Assembly: GCF_007002745.1 (NCBI RefSeq)
Contig: NZ_SGNY01000001.1
Location: 1-64,000 of the forward strand
Origin: Martinezella rhizogenes
Lineage (GTDB): Bacteria > Pseudomonadota > Alphaproteobacteria > Rhizobiales > Rhizobiaceae
Direction of reading: 5' to 3'
DNA: 64,000 bases
Of the stretch, positions 34,887 to 44,548 are shown piece by piece. How positions within the stretch are numbered: position 1 is the first letter of the stretch; the number at the start of each line of letters is the position of its first letter. Made by a program: the position numbers and the translations under genes. The notes under the pieces were generated by a model, which did no database searches, had not been told where the DNA came from, and saw nothing but the letters and a program-made list of their open reading frames with translations.

Positions 34887-36458
34887 ATGAGCGAAAAAGC
34901 AAAAAAGCCTCAGAAACTGAAAGCCCGCCTGCCGCGTGGCTTCGTGGACCGCTCGGCTGCCGATATCCATGCCACCAATGAGATGATCGAGAAGATCCGC
35001 AGGGTATACGAGCTTTACGGGTTCGATCCGATCGAAACGCCGCAGTTCGAATATACCGATGCGCTCGGCAAGTTCCTGCCGGACAGCGACCGTCCGAATG
35101 AAGGCGTTTTTTCGCTGCAGGATGATGACGACCAGTGGATGAGCCTGCGCTACGATCTGACCGCGCCGCTAGCCCGTCATGTCGCGGAAAACTTCAACGA
35201 AATCCAGCTGCCATACCGCACCTATCGCGCCGGTTACGTCTTCCGCAATGAAAAGCCCGGCCCCGGTCGCTTCCGGCAGTTCATGCAGTTCGATGCCGAT
35301 ACGGTGGGCGCCGCCGGCGTGCAGGCGGATGCCGAAATGTGCATGATGATGTCCGATACGCTGGAAGCACTGGGCATTGCGCGGGGTGACTATGTCATTC
35401 GCGTCAATAACCGCAAGGTGCTCGATGGCGTCATGGAAGCCATCGGTCTCGGTGGCGAAGACAATGCCGGCCGCCGCCTCAACGTGCTGCGCGCCATAGA
35501 CAAGCTCGACAAGTTCGGCCCTGAGGGTGTGAAGCTGCTACTCGGCCCCGGCCGCAAGGACGAGTCCGGCGATTTTACCAAGGGTGCAGGTCTTGGCGAC
35601 GAACAGATCGAAAAAGTGCTGTTTTTCGTCGGCATCAAGGATTACGCGGCAAACGCCGACGATCTGGCGAAACTCGTGGCGGGCACCTCGAAAGGCGAGG
35701 AAGGCGTTGATGAGCTGAACGTCATTGGCGCCTTGGTCACCAGTGCCGGTTACGATGCGACGCGCATCAAGATCGACCCCTCCGTCGTGCGTGGTCTCGA
35801 ATATTACACCGGCCCGGTCTATGAGGCCGAACTGACCTTCGATGTCACCAATGAAAAGGGCGAAAAGGTCGTGTTCGGCTCGGTCGGCGGTGGCGGCCGT
35901 TATGATGGCCTCGTTTCGCGCTTCATGGGCCAGCCTGTACCGGCCACGGGCTTCTCCATCGGCGTCTCGCGCCTGATGACGGCGCTGAAGAACCTCGGCA
36001 AGCTCGGTCAGGTCAAGCCGCTTGCACCGGTTCTCATCACCGTCATGGATGGCGATGTGGAAAGCATGGGCCGTTACCAGCGCTTCACCCAGGCGCTACG
36101 CGCCGAGGGCATTCGCGCCGAAATGTACCAGGGCAACTGGAAGAAATTCGGCAACCAGCTGAAATATGCCGATCGCCTCGGCTCCCCCATCGCCATCATC
36201 CAGGGCGGTGACGAGCGTGCCGAAGGTGTGGTCCAGATCAAGGATCTGATCGAAGGCAAGCGTCTGTCCGGCGAAATCGAGGACAATGCCAGCTGGCGCG
36301 AGGCGCGTGTGGCGCAGGTCAGCGTACCGGAAGCTGAAGTGGTGGCGAAGGTCCGCGAGATTCTTGAGCATCAGGCAGAGGACGTTCGCCGCGCCGCCGG
36401 AAATTTCGAACGCCCCTACGATCCCACGCAAAGCGGCGATCGTGATGATAATATCTGA
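34887..36458 (+). CDS. hisS: Histidyl-tRNA synthetase
   Basis: A 523-residue class II aminoacyl-tRNA synthetase that charges tRNA-His. Motif 2 is at '[20 protein letters not shown]' (about residue 128), the histidine-A loop at '[20 protein letters not shown]' (about 300), motif 3 at '[17 protein letters not shown]', and the C-terminal anticodon-binding domain at '[20 protein letters not shown]'. It is longer than the E. coli enzyme by about 100 residues, as is usual in Rhizobiales. It is the first gene of a hisS-hisZ-hisG operon. Confidence 0.95.
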   Translation: MSEKAKKPQKLKARLPRGFVDRSAADIHATNEMIEKIRRVYELYGFDPIETPQFEYTDALGKFLPDSDRPNEGVFSLQDDDDQWMSLRYDLTAPLARHVAENFNEIQLPYRTYRAGYVFRNEKPGPGRFRQFMQFDADTVGAAGVQADAEMCMMMSDTLEALGIARGDYVIRVNNRKVLDGVMEAIGLGGEDNAGRRLNVLRAIDKLDKFGPEGVKLLLGPGRKDESGDFTKGAGLGDEQIEKVLFFVGIKDYAANADDLAKLVAGTSKGEEGVDELNVIGALVTSAGYDATRIKIDPSVVRGLEYYTGPVYEAELTFDVTNEKGEKVVFGSVGGGGRYDGLVSRFMGQPVPATGFSIGVSRLMTALKNLGKLGQVKPLAPVLITVMDGDVESMGRYQRFTQALRAEGIRAEMYQGNWKKFGNQLKYADRLGSPIAIIQGGDERAEGVVQIKDLIEGKRLSGEIEDNASWREARVAQVSVPEAEVVAKVREILEHQAEDVRRAAGNFERPYDPTQSGDRDDNI

Positions 36459-36467
36459 GGGTTGACG

Positions 36468-37595
36468 ATGCCCCTGATCGACATGCCGGAATTTTCCGGA
36501 GAGCTACTGGAAGAATTCGCCGCGCGCCGCACAAGCCGTGTGAACACGCCGGTCATCCAGCCCGCCGAACCGTTTCTGGATATGGCCGGCGAGGATCTGC
36601 GCCGCCGTATCTTCATGACGGAGAGCGAAACGGGTGAGAGCCTGTGCCTGCGCCCCGAATTCACCATTCCGGTCTGCCTTCGTCATATCGAGACGGCGAC
36701 CGGCACGCCGAAGCGTTATTCCTATCTCGGTGAAGTCTTCCGCCAGCGCCGTGAGGGAGCCAACGAGTTTTATCAGGCCGGTATCGAGGATCTCGGCGAT
36801 ACCGATATCGCCGCCGCCGATGCCCGTGCCGTCATCGATGCGACAGGCATTCTGCAGCGCCTGCTGCCGGGCCGGTCGCTGGCCGTCACGCTGGGCGACC
36901 AGCAGGTATTCGAGGCGGTGGTTGCTGCCCTCGGTCTGCCGCTCGGCTGGCAAAAGCGGCTGGTGCAGGCCTTTGGTGACATGGCGCAGCTGGACGCGCT
37001 GCTGGAAAGCCTCGTGCATCCCAAGCCCATGACGGGGCTTGACGCCCGCGTCGCCGGCCTGCTGGCGACGGGTGACGAGACTGTGCTGGTCGATTATCTC
37101 GATACGGTGATGCAGGAGACGGGTTATTCCACCAATGCCAGCCGCTCGCCGCAGGAAATCGCCCGCCGTCTGCGGGAGAAACTGGCGCTCGCGGCCACGC
37201 GGCTGCCGGATGAGAGTTTCGAGCTGCTAAAACAGTTCCTGGCCCTTCAGGCACCCTTGCCGCAGGCCTCGCAGGTCCTTGGCGATTTTGCCGCAAAGGC
37301 GAAGCTGAAGCTCGACGGTGCGCTCTCCGCTTTCGACAAACGTGTCGCGGCGCTCGCCAATGCCGGCGTTGATCTCCAAACCGTCACCTATGGCGCGGCC
37401 TTCGGTCGTCCACTCGATTATTATACCGGCCTTGTCTTCGAGGTGGTGGAAGCGGGCGGCGATAGCGTGCTGGCCGGTGGTGGCCGTTTCGACCGGTTGC
37501 TGACCCTGCTCGGCGCGCAGGAAAAAATCCCGGCCGTGGGCTTTTCGCTCTGGCTGGATCGCATCGAAGTGGTGCGCGGGAGCGATAAGCCATGA
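36468..37595 (+). CDS. hisZ: ATP phosphoribosyltransferase regulatory subunit HisZ
   Basis: A 375-residue HisS paralogue without synthetase activity. It forms the hetero-octameric ATP phosphoribosyltransferase with short-form HisG and confers histidine feedback. It shows class II synthetase-like motifs ('[20 protein letters not shown]' as motif 2 and '[20 protein letters not shown]') but lacks the anticodon domain. It starts at the ATG at 36468; a TTG six bases upstream is possible. It lies nine bases after hisS and overlaps hisG by four bases (ATGA). Confidence 0.93.
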   Translation: MPLIDMPEFSGELLEEFAARRTSRVNTPVIQPAEPFLDMAGEDLRRRIFMTESETGESLCLRPEFTIPVCLRHIETATGTPKRYSYLGEVFRQRREGANEFYQAGIEDLGDTDIAAADARAVIDATGILQRLLPGRSLAVTLGDQQVFEAVVAALGLPLGWQKRLVQAFGDMAQLDALLESLVHPKPMTGLDARVAGLLATGDETVLVDYLDTVMQETGYSTNASRSPQEIARRLREKLALAATRLPDESFELLKQFLALQAPLPQASQVLGDFAAKAKLKLDGALSAFDKRVAALANAGVDLQTVTYGAAFGRPLDYYTGLVFEVVEAGGDSVLAGGGRFDRLLTLLGAQEKIPAVGFSLWLDRIEVVRGSDKP

Positions 37596-38284
37596 TCACC
37601 ATCGCATTGCCCTCCAAGGGCCGGATGAAAGAAGATGCCTCTGCCGTTCTGGAACGCGCCGGGTTGAAAGTCGCGCCTGTCGGCAATGACCGCTCCTATC
37701 GCGGCCGCATCGAAGGACGCGATGATATCGAGATCGCCTATCTGTCGGCCTCGGAGATCGCCCGCGAAATCGGCGCTGGCACGGTGGATTTCGGTGTCAC
37801 GGGTGAGGACCTTGTGCGCGAGGGGCTGACCAACGCCGATGCGCAGGTGGAATTCTGCGCCCGCCTCGGTTTCGGCCATGCCGACGTCGTGGTCGCGGTG
37901 CCGGAAATCTGGCTGGATGTGGACAGCATGGCCGATCTTGGCGATGTGGCGTCTGAGTTCCGCGCCCGGCATGGCCGGAGACTGGCGATCGCCACCAAAT
38001 ATTGGCGGCTGACGCAGCAGTTCTTTTCGCGCCAGCATGGCATCCAGCTTTACCGCATCGTCGAAAGTCTCGGCGCCACCGAAGGCGCGCCGGCCGCAGG
38101 CCAGGCGGATATCATTGTCGATATCACCTCCACCGGCTCGACACTCAAGGCCAACCACCTGAAAATCCTCTCGGACGGCATCATCGTTCGCTCGGAAGCC
38201 TGTTTCGTCCGCGCCCGTAAACCGGAGCATGAGAATGATGCGGCGGTTCACGAGATTGCCTCGCGCATAAAAGCGGCGCTCTGA
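37592..38284 (+). CDS. hisG: ATP phosphoribosyltransferase catalytic subunit HisG, short form
   Basis: A 230-residue short-form HisG catalysing the first step of histidine synthesis, ATP + PRPP to phosphoribosyl-ATP. '[20 protein letters not shown]' is the N-terminal strand; '[13 protein letters not shown]' and '[20 protein letters not shown]' (the PRPP-binding loop) are diagnostic. It lacks the C-terminal regulatory domain of long HisG, so it depends on HisZ, which precedes it with overlapping ends. It is the last gene of the operon, followed by a bidirectional terminator. Confidence 0.95.
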   Translation: MITIALPSKGRMKEDASAVLERAGLKVAPVGNDRSYRGRIEGRDDIEIAYLSASEIAREIGAGTVDFGVTGEDLVREGLTNADAQVEFCARLGFGHADVVVAVPEIWLDVDSMADLGDVASEFRARHGRRLAIATKYWRLTQQFFSRQHGIQLYRIVESLGATEGAPAAGQADIIVDITSTGSTLKANHLKILSDGIIVRSEACFVRARKPEHENDAAVHEIASRIKAAL

Positions 38285-38294
38285 GATTGAAAAC

Positions 38295-38329
38295 AAAAAA
38301 AGCCGCCGGATCGCTCCGGCGGCTTTTTT
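38295..38329. terminator. Bidirectional terminator between hisG and the DoxX gene
   Basis: Stem 'agccgccgga' / 'tccggcggct' with loop 'tcgc', preceded by seven A and followed by six T residues, 11 bases past the hisG stop. It can serve both convergent genes. Confidence 0.92.
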
Positions 38330-38348
38330 GTTGGTTGTTTTATTCGGC

Positions 38349-38795
38349 TCAGGCGTGGGCCAAAGCCGCGCCGCGCTTGGCGTCGACGGAATAGGCGCCC
38401 GGGCCGAAGGCGGCGAGCAGGATGTAAGCGCCGGCAAGGGTGATGTTCTTCATCAGCATGATGCCGTTCAGTGCATTGATCCAGCCGAGAGCCGGGTCAG
38501 GCCAGCCGGGAACGGCAACGGTGCCGCTGTGGAAAACCAGGCCGGTGAAGACGCAGAAGGCGGCAAGCGCCCAGGCGGCGATCTTCGTCTGGAAGCCGGC
38601 GAGGATGGCAAGGCCGGCTAGGAGTTCGAAGAGACCTGCGAGATAGGCTAGTATTGCGGCGGCGGGCAGGCCTGCACCGGCAATCATGCCGGCGGTGCTG
38701 GAGGCATCGGTAAGCTTGCCGAAGCCGGAATAGATGAAAATGAAGGAAAGCAGAATGCGGGCGATGAGAACGAGAACGTTCTGGCTGCTGGTCAT
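38349..38795 (-). CDS. DoxX family membrane protein
   Basis: A 148-residue protein with four transmembrane helices, typical of DoxX/YphA-like small membrane proteins: 'LVLIARILLSFIFIYSGFGK', 'GLPAAAILAYLAGLFELLAG', 'AWALAAFCVFTGLVFHSGTV' and 'MLMKNITLAGAYILLAAFGP'. DoxX proteins have been linked to redox stress and quinol-coupled reactions, but no specific reaction is established for this subgroup. It is monocistronic. Confidence 0.85.
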   Translation of the reverse strand: MTSSQNVLVLIARILLSFIFIYSGFGKLTDASSTAGMIAGAGLPAAAILAYLAGLFELLAGLAILAGFQTKIAAWALAAFCVFTGLVFHSGTVAVPGWPDPALGWINALNGIMLMKNITLAGAYILLAAFGPGAYSVDAKRGAALAHA

Positions 38796-38950
38796 GGATA
38801 TCTCCGGTAGATGATCGGCGTTTCGCCGGTTAGCTGCAAGGCAATGTCTGGAAATATCAATGGCCGAAATTCATCCGCCCATAAAGATGAACAATAGAAG
38901 ACAAATTGTCTTCATTTTGTGAACGAAGCTCAGTCGCGTGATGTTACTGT

Positions 38951-39495
38951 TTAGGCGGCGAAGCGAATATCTTCGAAACGCGGAAACAGGAACAGCCCGG
39001 AAATCCGGCCCTGCTGACCCTCTTCGAAACCGGAGGATTCGCCCATGCAGATGACCGGCTGCCGCATTGTGGGCAGGATGGAGACGCCGGTCGAAAAACA
39101 GAAACGCGAGGCTGCGGTGGAAGCCTGCTCGAAAAGCTCCAGCACACGGGCATGGTCGCCGCGATCATAACAGCGGATCAGACTGAGCAGACCACATTCG
39201 CCCGGCGGCAGGCCGTGCATGAAAGACGCGTGTTCACCAAGCCGGAGGACGCCGCTCGAAAGATCACTGTTCCATTCCTCTGAAATGAAGAAATGCGACA
39301 GGGTTCGCGGATCGGGCATGGTCGCCGCGGCCATAGGCAGAGCATCGTTGCGTCTTGATATTTCGAACAAATCGCGCCCCCGCATGAACATCGTGCCGGC
39401 GCCGCTGTTTCCAAGCTTCGCCGCCAGGTCGAATTTTCACCGCCATCCGCAGTCGGACGTTTTGCCAGGCATTGAAACCCCTTCAATGCTTGCAT
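38951..39495 (-). pseudogene. PAS-like domain protein, apparently frameshifted near the N-terminus
   Basis: The intact part (39391 to 38951, 146 residues) reads 'MFMRGRDLFEISRRNDALPM' ... 'SHFFISEEWNSDLSSGVLRL', a PAS-like regulatory protein of a type I associate with Rhizobiales, without catalytic motifs. Upstream, the same frame has 'KFDLAAKLGNSGAGT' directly after a stop, while another frame reads 'MQALKGFQCLAKRPTADGGE' from an ATG at 39495. Adding one base to the T run at 39434-39437 (A run on the coding strand) joins the two into one 181-residue protein. It is either a real one-base deletion or a sequencing error; alternatively a shorter protein starts at 39391. Confidence 0.6.
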
Positions 39496-39853
39496 CCAGT
39501 CGCGGCACCCTTATGGGGGGTGACTTATAGTTTATTTTCTTCCACCTACAACAACCGCTTAGTGAGAAAATCAAAAATATTATGTATTCCTTCATCGTAA
39601 TCGCGAAATATATGAAAAAAGACAACTAATCGTCGCACTTATAGGCTTGATGAAGCGGAAATTCGGTCTGCCAGCGATGGTGATTCGCCTTTCTTGATGG
39701 CCGATTATTGCATGGGTCATCGAAAACAAGTCGGCTAAATTAGCCGCTGTCTCAAAAAGAGACAATATTTTGAGCCAGTGCCGGTCATCCCGCGCGAGAA
39801 GATATTATACCATCCCGCATGACAGTCTTTCCTATGAAATTTTAAGGGAAGAG
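39496..39853. other. AT-rich intergenic region with adjacent palindromes
   Basis: 358 bases clearly richer in A and T than the rest of the window. It holds two perfect inverted repeats side by side: 'cggctaaattagccg' (39732-39746) and 'tgtctcaaaaagagaca' (39748-39764). I find no convincing gene; a 62-codon frame at 39437-39625 (minus) has no support. It may be the promoter region of the PAS-like gene or a remnant of transferred DNA. Confidence 0.5.
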
Positions 39854-39919
39854 AGCGATCCGAAGGCCGCCCTTTCCTCATTCCGGTGACAGGACTGATT
39901 GGAAGTCCATGCCGCCCGT
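39854..39919 (-). repeat. Degenerate second copy of the groEL 3' end and terminator
   Basis: This stretch is about 88% identical over 66 bases to 39973-40039, covering the groEL terminator, the following spacer and the last codons ('GGMDF'). The stop codon position is changed to CAA and the similarity stops after 'catgccgcccg'. It looks like a remnant of a duplication or of a lost groEL paralogue. Confidence 0.75.
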
Positions 39920-39968
39920 CCGGTGCGTTCGCGACGCCGGACTTTTTAAAAAGGCATGGGCGGCAACG

Positions 39969-39998
39969 AAAAAGGGCGATCCGAAGACCGCCCTTTCT
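39969..39998 (-). terminator. Rho-independent terminator of groESL
   Basis: Stem 'aaagggcg' / 'cgccctttc' around 'atccgaagac'; on the minus strand it ends in 'tttttcg'. It lies 20-50 bases past the groEL stop. Confidence 0.88.
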
Positions 39999-40019
39999 TA
40001 ATTTCAGTGACAGGACTGA

Positions 40020-41702
<1,683 letters not shown>

Positions 41703-41727
41703 TTAAGGAAGGACGGGTTCGGCCAGA

Positions 41728-42024
41728 TCAGCCGATGATGCCCATGATGTCGGCTTCCTTCATGATCAGAAGGTCTTCGCCGTTGAGCTTGACTTCGGTG
41801 CCCGACCACTTGCCGAACAGAACGCGGTCGCCAGCCTTGACGTCGAGAGCGACGACCTTGCCAGACTCATCGCGTGCGCCGGAACCGACGGCGACGATTT
41901 CGCCTTCCTGCGGCTTTTCCTTGGCGGTATCGGGAATGATGATGCCGCCCTTGGTCTTGGCTTCGGATTCAACGCGACGAACGACGACGCGATCGTGAAG
42001 CGGGCGGAAATTGGTGCTTGTCAT
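41728..42024 (-). CDS. groES: Co-chaperonin GroES (10 kDa)
   Basis: A 98-residue co-chaperonin that caps the GroEL ring. It starts '[20 protein letters not shown]', has the mobile loop '[20 protein letters not shown]' and the beta-barrel '[20 protein letters not shown]'. It is the first gene of the operon, preceded by a CIRCE element and an RpoH-type promoter. Confidence 0.97.
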   Translation of the reverse strand: MTSTNFRPLHDRVVVRRVESEAKTKGGIIIPDTAKEKPQEGEIVAVGSGARDESGKVVALDVKAGDRVLFGKWSGTEVKLNGEDLLIMKEADIMGIIG

Positions 42025-42081
42025 TGCCTAATCCCTCGATCAAATGACTTCACGAACCTTCAGAGGCTCGCGTGATGGGTG

Positions 42082-42108
42082 TTAGCACTCTTCTTGTTTG
42101 AGTGCCAG
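42082..42108 (-). promoter_or_regulatory. CIRCE operator of groESL
   Basis: 'ttagcactc' N9 'gagtgccag' matches the consensus TTAGCACTC-N9-GAGTGCTAA with two changes in the second arm. It is the binding site of the HrcA repressor and lies 58 bases upstream of the groES start codon, just downstream of the promoter. Confidence 0.92.
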
Positions 42109-42116
42109 CGAAGCCG

Positions 42117-42145
42117 AGATAAGGAGGCCTTCTGCCTGAGTCAAG
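42117..42145 (-). promoter_or_regulatory. RpoH (sigma-32) type heat-shock promoter of groESL
   Basis: On the minus strand CTTGAC (42145 to 42140), 17 bases, then TTATCT (42122 to 42117). The wider -10 'cttatctcgg' fits the alphaproteobacterial heat-shock pattern CTTG...CYTATNTNNG. Its position directly upstream of CIRCE is the usual dual control. Confidence 0.85.
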
Positions 42146-42395
42146 AACGGCCTGTCGGAAAAATTTCATGGCTTATGGTTATCAGCGTTCCATGACAGAA
42201 ATTTCCCAGGCGCTGACCGGCGGGTGAAAACCAACCCTTTTGCCAACGCCTCATCGTTTCGGGCCTAACTGGGTTTTATGTCCGCACGGTGGCGGGTGGA
42301 TTGCAGGCAGGCTCGACACCGCTTTTTTCCTTGCCATCGGCGTCCTGCTTTGCCATGTCACGCACACCCTTTTCTCGCATCCGGAAAGCATTCTT

Positions 42396-43244
42396 ATGGC
42401 CCATCGCATTCTCACCCTCGGCGAAATCACTGATGGGTTCGACGTTATTCTCTCGGATGTCTGGGGCGTGCTGCACAATGGCGTCAACGCGTTCCCGGAT
42501 GCCGCAGTTGCGCTTCAGGACGCGCGCAAGGCCGGCAAGACGGTGGTGCTCATCACCAATTCCCCGCGCCCGGCTCCCGGTGTCATCGCCCAGCTGCGTG
42601 TTCTCGGCGTGCCGGATGAAGCCTATGACCGCATCATCACCTCCGGCGATGTCACCCGCGGACTGATTGCGGAAGGCCCGAAAAAAGTCTTCCTGCTTGG
42701 CCCGGAGCGGGACATGCCCTTGCTGGAAGGCCTCGATGTCGAACGGGTTGGCGAGACGGAGGCACAATCCGTTGTCTGCACCGGTTTCTTCGATGACGAG
42801 ACGGAAACGCCCGAGGATTATACCGAAATGCTGAAGGGCTTCATTGCCCGTAAAGCCCCGATGATCTGCGCCAATCCCGATCTGGTGGTGGAGCGCGGCG
42901 AGCGCATCATTCCCTGCGCTGGCGCCATGGCCGCTTATTATGAACAGCTCGGTGGCGAAGTCCGCATTGCCGGCAAGCCGCACACGCCGATCTATGAAGC
43001 CTGCCTTGCTGCGGCCAGGGAAGTTCGCGGCACCTTCGCCAAGGATCGCGTGCTCGCTATCGGTGACGGCATGCCGACAGATGTGAAGGGCGCGATTGCG
43101 AGCGGTCTCAACCTTCTTTATATCAGCGGCGGCATTCACGCCGCCGAATATACGCTGAACGGCCAGACGGACGAGGCGCTGCTGAATGCCTATCTCAAGG
43201 GGCAGGGCGCCGCTCCCGGCTGGTGGATGCCCCGCCTTGCCTGA
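42396..43244 (+). CDS. HAD superfamily hydrolase, class IIA (TIGR01459 type)
   Basis: A 282-residue HAD hydrolase of the NagD/4-nitrophenylphosphatase-like class IIA. The nucleophile motif is 'DVILSDVWGVLHNGVNAFPD' (DxWG variant of DxDG), motif II is 'VVLITNSPRPAPGVIAQLRV', and motif IV is 'RVLAIGDGMPTDVKGAIASG'. The start at 42396 ('MAHRILTLGEITDGFD') is chosen; the open frame runs 52 codons further upstream without family character. The substrate is unknown. It is followed 43 bases later by ribF, and the pair may be an operon. Confidence 0.88.
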   Translation: MAHRILTLGEITDGFDVILSDVWGVLHNGVNAFPDAAVALQDARKAGKTVVLITNSPRPAPGVIAQLRVLGVPDEAYDRIITSGDVTRGLIAEGPKKVFLLGPERDMPLLEGLDVERVGETEAQSVVCTGFFDDETETPEDYTEMLKGFIARKAPMICANPDLVVERGERIIPCAGAMAAYYEQLGGEVRIAGKPHTPIYEACLAAAREVRGTFAKDRVLAIGDGMPTDVKGAIASGLNLLYISGGIHAAEYTLNGQTDEALLNAYLKGQGAAPGWWMPRLA

Positions 43245-43287
43245 GAAACATCTGGCCTAAGCTGGCGAAAACAATGGATCGAATGCC

Positions 43288-44268
43288 ATGACCGTCTTTC
43301 ATCGCAATGAAAAAAAGGAGCCGCTGCCGGACAATCTTCGCGGCGGCGTCATCGCGATCGGCAATTTCGACGGCGTGCATCGCGGCCACCGCGCCGTGTT
43401 GGACCGGGCACTGGAACTGGCGGAAGCCCGTGGCGTGCCCGCGCTGGTGCTGACCTTTGAACCACACCCGCGTTCCGTCTTCCGTCCTGACGTGCCGGTC
43501 TTCCGCCTCACGCCCGCGCCTTTGAAGGCGCGCATTCTCGAGGCCATCGGCTTCCGCTCCGTCATCGAATATCCGTTCGACCGGGAATTTTCGCAGCGTT
43601 CGGCAGAAGAATTCGTTCAATCCATTCTGGTCGACTGGCTGGGCGCCAGCGCTGTCGTCACCGGTTTCGATTTCCATTTCGGCAAGGGCCGCGAAGGTGG
43701 TCCGGCATTTCTGATGGCTGCCGGCAAGCGCCACGATTTCGACGTGACGCTGGTGGACGCATTCCGCGACGAGGGGGCCGATGTCGTCTCCTCCAGCCGT
43801 ATCCGCTCGCTTCTGTGCGAGGGCGATGTGGCGGGCGCTGCCGGACTGCTTGGCTATCGTTTCACCGTGGAAAGTGAAGTCATAGACGGCAAGAAGCTCG
43901 GGCGCACGCTGGGTTATCCCACCGCCAACATGGCGCTGGCACCGGAGACGGAACTGAAGGCGGGCATCTATGCCGTGCGGTTTCGCCGTCCCGATGGTTC
44001 GATCCGTGATGGCGTCGCAAGCTTCGGTTACCGCCCGACCGTCACGGAAAACGGCGCGGCCCTGCTTGAAACATTCGTCTTCGATTTTTCGGGAGATCTC
44101 TACGGCGAAGTCTGTTCGGTATCCTTCTTCGGCCATCTGCGCGACGAGCTGAAATTTGACGGTCTCGAACCGCTGGTGGCGCAGATCAGGCGCGACGAGG
44201 AAGAGGCAAGGGCGATGCTGTCGGGCGTGCGGCCGCTGAGCGAACTGGACGCCAAGATCGCCTTTTGA
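43288..44268 (+). CDS. ribF: Bifunctional riboflavin kinase/FAD synthetase
   Basis: A 326-residue enzyme that makes FMN from riboflavin and then FAD. The N-terminal nucleotidyltransferase domain has 'AIGNFDGVHRGHRAVLDRAL' (the HxGH-like motif) and 'GFDFHFGKGREGGPAFL'. The C-terminal kinase domain has 'GKKLGRTLGYPTANMAL' and 'FSGDLYGEVCSVSFFGHLRD'. The length is usual. It lies between a HAD phosphatase and ileS, a gene neighbourhood common in alphaproteobacteria (ribF-ileS-lspA). Confidence 0.96.
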   Translation: MTVFHRNEKKEPLPDNLRGGVIAIGNFDGVHRGHRAVLDRALELAEARGVPALVLTFEPHPRSVFRPDVPVFRLTPAPLKARILEAIGFRSVIEYPFDREFSQRSAEEFVQSILVDWLGASAVVTGFDFHFGKGREGGPAFLMAAGKRHDFDVTLVDAFRDEGADVVSSSRIRSLLCEGDVAGAAGLLGYRFTVESEVIDGKKLGRTLGYPTANMALAPETELKAGIYAVRFRRPDGSIRDGVASFGYRPTVTENGAALLETFVFDFSGDLYGEVCSVSFFGHLRDELKFDGLEPLVAQIRRDEEEARAMLSGVRPLSELDAKIAF

Positions 44269-44548
44269 GCTGAAAGGGTCGACAGACCCTTATTCCGGCC
44301 CCGATTGCTGTCGCTTTTCTCTTCCTTTTTACTGGAAAACCGCATAAACAATCCGCCATGTCCCAATACCGGTTGATGTTTAAAACTCAGATTGGCCGAA
44401 TTATTGGCCCGGCTTTCCGCCCGCTCTGACGAGCCGGAAGGTCCGGGATTTTGGCGCTTGTCATGACATTTGTCATGGCGCTTTCCGTATTTGCCCTGTT
44501 TTGAATTGAGACGGCGCGACCGACACGGCGCGCAACAACGGTACGATT

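Noticed and set aside
39437..39625. 62-codon frame with a hydrophobic N-terminus ('MKEYIIFLIFSLSGCC')
   Set aside because: It looks a little like a lipoprotein signal, but there is no ribosome site, the rest has no character, and its end overlaps the N-terminal coding region of the PAS-like gene.
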